Assembly: GCA_900544195.1 (NCBI GenBank) | Contig: UQUJ01000028.1 | Coordinates: 1-35,118 of the forward strand | Origin: an uncultured Alistipes sp. | GTDB taxonomy: Bacteria; Bacteroidota; Bacteroidia; Bacteroidales; UBA932 | DNA: 35,118 bases | Direction: 5' to 3' | Part shown: positions 14,854 through 20,656 of the stretch, in pieces | Layout of the letters: every line of letters begins with the position of its first letter | Position numbering within the stretch: the stretch's first letter is position 1 | Notes under the pieces: model-generated | The model's database searches: none | The model's input: only the letters and a program-made list of their open reading frames with translations | What the model was told of the DNA's origin: nothing | Program-made: the position numbers and the translations under genes

Positions 14854-15601
14854 TTCGTGCGCGGAAATCCGATCTTCGCTTCCGCGGCAGCCTTGGCAGA
14901 CCCTTCCGTGAGCTAACCGGGCCTTTCCGCTCACGAGGCAGCCTCGACAGACCCTCCCGTGCGCAAACCAGGCCTTTCCGCTCACAAGACAATCTTGGCC
15001 GGCCCTCCCGTGAGTAAACCGGGTCTTCCTGCTCACGAGACAACCTTGACAGACCCTCCCGTGAGCGAACAAGGCCTTCCTGCTCACGAGACAGCCTTGG
15101 CAGACCCTCCCGTGCGCAAACCAGACCTTCCTGCTCACGAGACAGCCTTGGCCAGTCCTCCCGTGAGCGAACCGGGCCTTTTCGCTCATGAGACAGCCTT
15201 GGCTGGCCCTCCCGTGAGCAGAACAGGCCTTCCTGCTCACGAGACAGCCTTGGCCAGTCCTCCCGTGCGCAGAACAGGCCTTCCTGCTCCCGAGACAGCC
15301 TTGGCAGGCCCTCCCGTGCGCAAACCAGACCTTCCTGCTCCCGAGACAGCCTTGGCTGGCCCTCCCGTGAGCAGAACAGGCCTTCCTGCTCCCGAGACAG
15401 CCTCGACAGACCCTCCCGTGCGCAGAACAGTCCTTCCTGCTCACGAGGCAGCCTTGGCCGGCCCTCCCGTGAGCAAACCAGTCCTTCCTGCTCACGAGAC
15501 AACCATGGCAGACCCTCCCGTGAGCAAACCAGTCCTTCCTGCTCACGAGACAACCTTGGCAGACCCTCCCGTGCGCAGAACAGGCCTTTCCGCTCACGAA
15601 G
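14854..15601. repeat. 51-bp tandem array (about 14 units plus a degenerate one) with REP-like arms
   Basis: Consensus unit, in parts: GTGAGCAAACCAGGCCTTCCT, GCTCACGAGACAGCCTT, GGCAGACCCTCCC. The GTGAGC and GCTCAC arms form a 6-7 bp stem with a 15-nt loop. Variant arms GTGCGC and GCTCCC recur and are not complementary, so only some units (for example those near 14930, 15070, 15210 and the two near 15470-15570) pair fully. The period is a multiple of three and stop-free, so long ORFs appear on both strands; these are artefacts. A degenerate copy of the unit lies at 17.7 kb. Confidence 0.93.
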
Positions 15602-15730
15602 AAGGTGTTAGGAAGTACGTTGTGAGGAGAATGATCGATAACTGATGGCGAGGAATAGGGTTGGAGACATGGCAGAGCCTACGGGAACATATTCATAAAG
15701 AATGAATGGTGTTTTTTCTTTGGATGACGG

Positions 15731-15760
15731 TTGGATTATCAGATTATATTCATATCTTTG
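15731..15760 (+). promoter_or_regulatory. Promoter of the structured ncRNA
   Basis: TTG (15731-15733), N19, TATCTTTG (15753-15760): a textbook Bacteroidota promoter. Confidence 0.8.
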
Positions 15761-15765
15761 CTATT

Positions 15766-15960
15766 GTGGTACGACCGTCGGGAGTTGAACGCCCTGCCGA
15801 CGTACTCAAGATAGATGTTCACGCAGAGTTCGGCACTTTTGCTGCCACGGGTGTGATTTATGCTGGGCTTTTGCTTGTGGACGCTATCGGAAGACTGAAT
15901 GCCGCGGAGCATGGAATCCGCAAAGCGAGTTGGGTTATATCGCACCTGGCTCGCTTTTTT
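15766..15960 (+). ncRNA. Structured small RNA, possibly 6S / Bacteroidales-1 type
   Basis: About 195 nt bounded by a perfect promoter and a perfect intrinsic terminator, with no convincing ORF. A 5' hairpin is visible (CGTCGG ... CCGACG, with GTA/TAC outside it). Length, genomic independence and strong signals fit a housekeeping regulatory RNA such as 6S (Bacteroidales-1 class), but that identity is a guess from size and layout. The antisense strand gives a 68-aa ORF of the spurious kind often annotated over structured RNAs. Confidence 0.62.
15925..15960 (+). terminator. Intrinsic terminator of the ncRNA
   Basis: A 10-bp stem GCGAGTTGGG/CCTGGCTCGC (three G-U pairs) with a 10-nt loop is followed by six T. 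Confidence 0.85.
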
Positions 15961-16003
15961 GTATAAGGTGGGGAATGAGTGACTTGCGGCTTATGGAAAA
16001 GGT

Positions 16004-16041
16004 CTCTCACGTGATCTGGGACACTGGAGGGAACGTGAGAG
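16004..16041. repeat. REP-like hairpin upstream of the RAYT gene
   Basis: CTCTCACGT (16004-16012) and ACGTGAGAG (16033-16041) are a perfect 9-bp inverted repeat with a 20-nt loop. The CTCACG/CGTGAG core is the same as in the 51-bp array. Confidence 0.75.
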
Positions 16042-16045
16042 TGGA
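16032..16045. repeat. Left copy of 14-bp direct repeat flanking the RAYT gene
   Basis: AACGTGAGAGTGGA; the identical sequence is at 17097-17110. It overlaps the right arm of the REP-like hairpin. IS200/RAYT elements make no target duplication, so these are more likely recognition or cleavage sites. Confidence 0.7.
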
Positions 16046-16055
16046 TAAATAACCA

Positions 16056-16088
16056 TTCGTGCGTAGACAGTGCTATAACTCGCACGAA
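16056..16088. repeat. Second inverted repeat upstream of the RAYT gene
   Basis: TTCGTGCG (16056-16063) and CGCACGAA (16081-16088), an 8-bp perfect stem with a 17-nt loop, ending 16 nt before the transposase ATG. It may be a regulatory or cleavage hairpin. Confidence 0.6.
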
Positions 16089-16104
16089 GCAAACTGCTTA
16101 GATT

Positions 16105-17037
16105 ATGAAACGACTTCCTTATGCGGACGCTGAGAAGAAGTGCGCAGTCTCCTTTCTTGGTCATGGAGATTGGTGGCATCTTTACACTCCGGGGAACTTG
16201 ACGGAACTGCTGTTCAGAGACGATGACGACTATCGCTATGTGATGAATCTGATGGCGAGATGTCTGGCGGAAGTGCCGGGATTGGCTGTCGTGGCCTTTG
16301 AGGTTATGAGCAACCATCTGCACATTGTCATATGTGGATCCGAAGTTGGGACAAGGCTTTTTTTCGAGCTGTTCCGCAAACGGTTAGGCAGGTACATGGC
16401 CACAAGGTATGAGTCTGCTTTATCTGCTCGATTCCAGATGAGCCTCAAGCCTGTTCCGGATCTCAAGGCATTGAGAAACACCATTGTCTATGTCAATCGC
16501 AACGGATACGTCGTGACTCCGGAATGCACCCCGTTCTCTTACCCGTGGGGTACCGGACCGTACTATTTCTGCCGGTTTTTGCCCGATGCAAGGCTGTCTG
16601 ATCTGAAAGATAGAGCGGCCCGAAGAATGTTCAAGGGGCGAAATCCGCATCTCCCGGGAGACTATCTTGTGATCAATGGACACATCGCACCGCCTTCGTA
16701 CTGCGACATAAGACTCGGAATGGCGATGTTCCGCGACGCACATCATTATTTCTGGATGGTCAGCAAGGATGTCGAAGCCTATGAAGAGATTGCGAAAGAC
16801 TTGGATGACGGGGAATTCCTAACTGACACTGAGTTGTTTACGCAACTATGGAAATATGTCAAGTCAGCCTATGGTGTCAGCAGCCTCAAGGAGTTGAGCC
16901 AAGCTCAGAAAATCGATTTGGCGAAACGACTCCGCTATGACTACCGCTCCTCCAATGGCCAGATCCGGCGTGTTCTTGGGTTGTCGCAATATGAAGTGGA
17001 CTCATTGTTCCCTCTTGGCGCGCATGCGCCGCAGTGA
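16105..17037 (+). CDS. REP-associated tyrosine transposase (RAYT; HUH/Y1, IS200-related)
   Basis: 310 aa. Y1/HUH single-strand DNA nuclease: the HUH motif is H71-L-H73 in VMSNHLHIVI, and the catalytic tyrosine is most likely Y129 in IVYVNRNGYV (Y135 the alternative). The C-terminal approximately 70 residues form a helical domain with a helix-turn-helix look (SSNGQIRRVLGLSQYEVDSL), typical of RAYTs rather than compact IS200 TnpA. The single-copy chromosomal setting, hairpins upstream and neighbouring palindromic repeats all fit the RAYT class, which acts on REP hairpins. The 14-bp sequence AACGTGAGAGTGGA occurs on both sides of the gene (16032 and 17097). The gene appears intact. Confidence 0.85.
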   Translation: MKRLPYADAEKKCAVSFLGHGDWWHLYTPGNLTELLFRDDDDYRYVMNLMARCLAEVPGLAVVAFEVMSNHLHIVICGSEVGTRLFFELFRKRLGRYMATRYESALSARFQMSLKPVPDLKALRNTIVYVNRNGYVVTPECTPFSYPWGTGPYYFCRFLPDARLSDLKDRAARRMFKGRNPHLPGDYLVINGHIAPPSYCDIRLGMAMFRDAHHYFWMVSKDVEAYEEIAKDLDDGEFLTDTELFTQLWKYVKSAYGVSSLKELSQAQKIDLAKRLRYDYRSSNGQIRRVLGLSQYEVDSLFPLGAHAPQ

Positions 17038-17096
17038 CAGGATTCTGATCCCGCATTTTAGAGACACTTTTTCTCGCGGACGATAAAAAGGGTGGT

Positions 17097-17110
17097 AACG
17101 TGAGAGTGGA
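17097..17110. repeat. Right copy of 14-bp direct repeat flanking the RAYT gene
   Basis: AACGTGAGAGTGGA, identical to 16032-16045 and 59 nt past the transposase stop codon. Confidence 0.7.
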
Positions 17111-17130
17111 AGATGGTAAGCGACCGTCCG

Positions 17131-17185
17131 CGGTGGTGGGCGGTGGTGGGCGGTGGTGGGCGACGTTGGGTGACGTTGGGTGACG
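17131..17185 (+). repeat. 10-bp G-rich microsatellite
   Basis: Three perfect copies of CGGTGGTGGG followed by two of CGACGTTGGG/TGACGTTGGG. Runs of G on the plus strand could form a G-quadruplex. It lies between the RAYT and the small orphan gene. Confidence 0.85.
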
Positions 17186-17324
17186 GAGAGCGATGGTCCG
17201 CGGACGGGAGATTATGCGTTTTTACGGGAAGCGTATGCCAACTTACGAAGGATAAGAATATGAAAGATCAAGTCTTGGGCAGGAGCCCGGGATTATATGT
17301 CAAACAACTAAACATTAAGTAATT

Positions 17325-17675
17325 ATGAAAAGAATTTTGGAAGTGCTGCAGGATGGAGACGGCCAGTTGAAGTTCAACACAGACATCAATGTCTGGAAAG
17401 ATCCGATGGTGTCGATGGACATCATCCAGAATGCTATGCTGTCGATGTCAACGACGTTGTGGGGAGGAAACGAGCAGTCAGTCCTCGCGATGATACGCTC
17501 ATTGGCGATAGCGGATCTGGCCCTTTGTACGAACCGTGACGAGATGATAGAACACCTCAAAGACGCTTCAGGGTCTCTTGCCGATGCTTTTAATTCGGTG
17601 CTACAAGAGGAACAGCTCCGCGGTTCGGTGACCATTTTTCCTCCCAATGTGAGGGCGCGTCCCGAAAAAAGCTGA
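17325..17675 (+). CDS. Small protein of unknown function
   Basis: 116 aa, no signal peptide, predominantly helical (IIQNAMLSMSTTLWGGNEQS, ALCTNRDEMIEHLKDASG), mildly acidic. I do not recognise the family. Codon usage looks like the neighbouring genes and the start follows a plausible leader, so it is probably real. It may be a cytosolic accessory protein. A degenerate copy of the 51-bp repeat begins right after its stop codon. Confidence 0.6.
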   Translation: MKRILEVLQDGDGQLKFNTDINVWKDPMVSMDIIQNAMLSMSTTLWGGNEQSVLAMIRSLAIADLALCTNRDEMIEHLKDASGSLADAFNSVLQEEQLRGSVTIFPPNVRARPEKS

Positions 17676-17790
17676 CCAACCAGCCTTCCCCGTGCGCAAG
17701 GATAGCCCCAATTGCTCACGGGATAGCTGGCTAAGGTTGTCTCGTGAGCAGGAGGGCGCGGTCTGCGCACGAGGCAACCTTGGTAGGATT
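17675..17790 (-). repeat. Degenerate, inverted copy of the 51-bp repeat
   Basis: On the minus strand it reads CCTCGTGCGCAGACC ... CCTGCTCACGAGACAACCTT, matching the array unit, plus a second diverged half-unit. A perfect hairpin is formed by TGCTCACG (17713-17720) and CGTGAGCA (17743-17750). Confidence 0.8.
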
Positions 17791-17816
17791 TAAGCGACAG
17801 CTCCATATTCAGCGCA

Positions 17817-17864
17817 AGTGATCACAACGCCTCGGGTAATAATCCGAGTGCTGAAGGGATCACT
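17817..17864. terminator. Nested hairpin at the 3' end of the uptake operon
   Basis: Outer stem AGTGATC/GATCACT (17817-17823, 17858-17864) encloses an inner CTCGG/CCGAG stem (17831-17835, 17844-17848). It lies 23 nt past the last operon gene. No T-run, so termination is only probable. Confidence 0.45.
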
Positions 17865-17886
17865 GTAACAAATGGGCGGCTCTGGA

Positions 17887-19395
17887 TCAGAAGATCAATT
17901 GTACTCCGAATGACGAGAGGAGCCTGTCCCCGACATGGCTGCGGAGATAATCAATGCGGGTTTTCAGCCCGATGGTCGTGTTGGCGTTGACTTCTTTGTG
18001 GTACTCGATCATTGCCCCTAATGCTATGTGGTCGGAAGATCGTATTTCCATGTCGTGAGGGTACCACTCTTTGACCGGACGGCTCTCCGCACGGGGGCCG
18101 TTGTAGACATACACGCCATTGATGCTTTTGTAGCCTCTGATCATGAAACCCGAAATGATGCTTCTTCTCTTGAAAAAGAATTGTCTGGAAGCTCCGGCCT
18201 CCGCGCTGACACCGGAATATTTGAACCAGCTGTGAGGGGTGACATAACTGTCATCTTTGCTGATGTACCTTATGTTGGAGTGTGCGTTCCACAGGTATGA
18301 ATCACCCTCTGTGAGGTAGTAGTCGTATGATAATGATGCGTCAGCGGTAGTATATTCGCTCATTGTCGCCTTGGAGACAACCTCCCATCCGACACCGTTG
18401 ATCTGCTTGGTGGAGTATTCTGTACCCTTGGTATGCTTGTAAAGAGAGTTGAATGATAGTTTGTGTACGGACTTCTCCCGCTCTATCAGCAACCGTGCAT
18501 TTATGAAGCAGTCGTTGACGCTGCTAAGTCCCATGTCCCTTGGATGCATGGCGTCCTGTCTGAGTTCCGTGAGATTTATCCTGTATCCCATGTCAACCAA
18601 AAGCTCCACAGAGCCGTCAAAACCATACTGCAGGGCTCCTCCGTAGCTGTTCCCTTGATAGTACATTGTGTACAACCCTCCGGATCCAACCACGTCTTCC
18701 GTATAATTACCGAGGCCTTTAAGGACAAACACGTTCTGAAGAATCGAGCCATTGCTGAGGGTCGGGGCGGACCGCTCAAGAAGACGCGAGTAGAGAACGT
18801 TGAATCCTATGAAATGACTTGAACCTATGATACAGGCGATCGAAGGTGATACCTCGGCCTCGTAGACGGTGGACTCACTGCGCGGATCCTGCTGCTTGGC
18901 AGCTATGCGGTCACGGTATTTGATATGAAGCCCTCCGGAAAGCCGCTGCGACAAAGGGGCGGACATCTTGAACTCCATGTCATATGATTGTTTCTTCCAG
19001 TCACTCAAGGTTGTGTCCGCGACATTGTATATGAAACGTTCGTCATGTGGAGCGTACACCAATGTGTTGTAGCGAGTGCCGGAATCGGTGATGTTGTCGT
19101 AGGAGAACTGTCCCCATAGTTTGATTTTCCCTATGGTTGCATAGCCTGCCGTGTTGAAACGGACATTATGGGATGACTGCGGTTCCTGGAAAAGGTGGTG
19201 ATCTCCTGTTATGAAGCCGTATGACAGGCCGGCGGTGTTATCCGTCCTCTTTCCGCTTGTCTCCATAAGGGCGGAGTTGCCGGATTCCAGCCATAGAGCC
19301 TTCTCCTTATTCAATATTCCGTTGTCTTGTGCCCATGCCATCGGATGTGTGAGCACAAGAAACAACGGAATTATTATTGAAAAATGTCCTTTCAT
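17887..19395 (-). CDS. Outer-membrane beta-barrel protein (DUF6850-like)
   Basis: 502 aa. Sec signal peptide (MKGHFSIIIPLFLVLTHPMA, cleaved near AWAQ). The rest is alternating aromatic/polar beta-strand sequence with repeated Y-G-x-x-x and D-Y-R patterns, ending SSFGVQLIF, a C-terminal aromatic typical of BAM substrates. It matches what I know of DUF6850 family barrels, which travel with DUF4876 lipoproteins and a TonB receptor. Last gene of a four-gene leftward operon, 12 nt after the previous stop. Likely an accessory outer-membrane channel; ligand unknown. Confidence 0.75.
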   Translation of the reverse strand: MKGHFSIIIPLFLVLTHPMAWAQDNGILNKEKALWLESGNSALMETSGKRTDNTAGLSYGFITGDHHLFQEPQSSHNVRFNTAGYATIGKIKLWGQFSYDNITDSGTRYNTLVYAPHDERFIYNVADTTLSDWKKQSYDMEFKMSAPLSQRLSGGLHIKYRDRIAAKQQDPRSESTVYEAEVSPSIACIIGSSHFIGFNVLYSRLLERSAPTLSNGSILQNVFVLKGLGNYTEDVVGSGGLYTMYYQGNSYGGALQYGFDGSVELLVDMGYRINLTELRQDAMHPRDMGLSSVNDCFINARLLIEREKSVHKLSFNSLYKHTKGTEYSTKQINGVGWEVVSKATMSEYTTADASLSYDYYLTEGDSYLWNAHSNIRYISKDDSYVTPHSWFKYSGVSAEAGASRQFFFKRRSIISGFMIRGYKSINGVYVYNGPRAESRPVKEWYPHDMEIRSSDHIALGAMIEYHKEVNANTTIGLKTRIDYLRSHVGDRLLSSFGVQLIF

Positions 19396-19407
19396 CTGAA
19401 AACGGGA

Positions 19408-20643
19408 CTATTCAGCCCAGGAGGCTTTCTTTGAGTTCCTTCTTAGCACAAGATCTTTGGACACGGTGAAATCGTTAGTGGAGTTGTTGGTGTCCTGATA
19501 GATGACGTTGCCTTCGGAGGTCTTGCCTTCTTCCTTCCTCAGGATTGACTCCCTTACGTAGGTGCCGCTCACCCATGTCTTGCCTGCGTCTATGTTCTCG
19601 GGAAGGAACGGGTTGGTTGTCGAATTCTTCACCCAGTTCACACCGTCGAGAACATCGGAACGCAGAACAGGCACGTAAGTTCCGGTAGGCTTGCTTCCAT
19701 TGTAGTTCGCGACAAGTGTGGCGTCCGCGACAGGTGTGGACGGAGCGAACAGGATAAGGCCGGCATTAGAGACTGACATCATGTACTGTTTGGTGATGGT
19801 GGCGTTATGCGGGTTGATCATTATCATGTTCCCGGAGGAAGGATTGTCTACCTGTCCGTTTTCGATGTACTTGTCGCAGACAGTCTCGAACTCGGCGCTT
19901 GACAGGTCGATGGAGTTCGGATTCTTGTCTGCTGTTGTGTGATTTGTCGCCGAGGAGGCGATCACGAAGGATTCTCCAGGATTGAGAAGATAGGTCTTGC
20001 CGTCTCCCGGAATCTGCCAGATGACATCCTTTGCGATCACATATTCATCAGCATTCATTGTTGTCGTTGAGCCATCCGCCGCCACGAGGTGACCGTTGTT
20101 GTCAGCGAAGTTGACTGTAGACGAGGAGTAATTGCTTGTCGTGCTTATGCAGAGGCCATCTACATAGACAGGTTCGCTGCCGTTGTTGTAGATCTCGATG
20201 TAGTTGTCCTTCATGTAGTTGGTCTTTTCAGGAGTTTTGCTTCCGCAGTAGAAGATCTCCTTGAATATGATGGACGATGACTTGCTGGCGGTTATCTTCA
20301 GGGATGTGAGAGCGTCGGCCGAGTTGATCACGACCGCCTTCGCGCTTCCAAGGTAGTTGTAGATAGAGTGACGCGCGGTGGCGACCACATCGTAGACACC
20401 TTCGATAAGTTGGGAGACAGTGACGGTTTTGCTGTCGGTCTTGATTTCGGTGATCTCTCCTGTGTTGGTGTTGGTGAATGTCACCAGATAACTCTCCGGT
20501 GAAGGCACTCCAGCCGTGAATCCGGACTCGTCAAGTCCGATGCTGAAATCGTAAAACTTCACCTTGTCCTTCTGGCAGGACGAGATTGCGAGTGCTGTGG
20601 CTATCGCCAAGGTAGCAGTAATGATGATTCTTTTCATATACAA
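19408..20643 (-). CDS. DUF4876-type surface lipoprotein
   Basis: 411 aa. SPII signal with lipobox ISSC (C23). An N-terminal beta-sandwich (YLVTFTNTNTGEITEIKT, VYDVVATARH) is followed by a lamin-tail-like segment (DNYIEIYNNGSEPVYVDGL, about 144-162) and regions rich in Asn and Ser. The protein fits DUF4876. With the TonB receptor immediately upstream (13 nt) it probably serves as the cell-surface ligand-binding or processing partner, the role SusD-like proteins have elsewhere (inference). The start is ATG at 20643, or the second ATG at 20637. Confidence 0.75.
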   Translation of the reverse strand: MYMKRIIITATLAIATALAISSCQKDKVKFYDFSIGLDESGFTAGVPSPESYLVTFTNTNTGEITEIKTDSKTVTVSQLIEGVYDVVATARHSIYNYLGSAKAVVINSADALTSLKITASKSSSIIFKEIFYCGSKTPEKTNYMKDNYIEIYNNGSEPVYVDGLCISTTSNYSSSTVNFADNNGHLVAADGSTTTMNADEYVIAKDVIWQIPGDGKTYLLNPGESFVIASSATNHTTADKNPNSIDLSSAEFETVCDKYIENGQVDNPSSGNMIMINPHNATITKQYMMSVSNAGLILFAPSTPVADATLVANYNGSKPTGTYVPVLRSDVLDGVNWVKNSTTNPFLPENIDAGKTWVSGTYVRESILRKEEGKTSEGNVIYQDTNNSTNDFTVSKDLVLRRNSKKASWAE

Positions 20644-20656
20644 CAGTTTTAAGGGA

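Noticed and set aside
14854..15601. CRISPR array
   Set aside because: Units are contiguous 51-mers with no unique spacers, and no cas genes are present.
14779..15645. Long ORFs (228-272 aa) on both strands encoding 17-aa repeats
   Set aside because: They follow from a stop-free 51-bp tandem unit whose period is a multiple of three; several frames on both strands are open at once, with no signal peptide, promoter or family match.
15768..15812. Antisense tRNA 3' half (GGTACGACCGTCGGGAGTTG resembles a reversed T-arm)
   Set aside because: The would-be T-stem does not pair and no anticodon arm or acceptor partner is found; promoter and terminator are on the plus strand.
15739..15945. 68-aa minus-strand ORF (and an 86-aa plus-strand ORF) over the structured RNA
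   Set aside because: The region has its own promoter and terminator and internal stems; neither ORF has supporting features.
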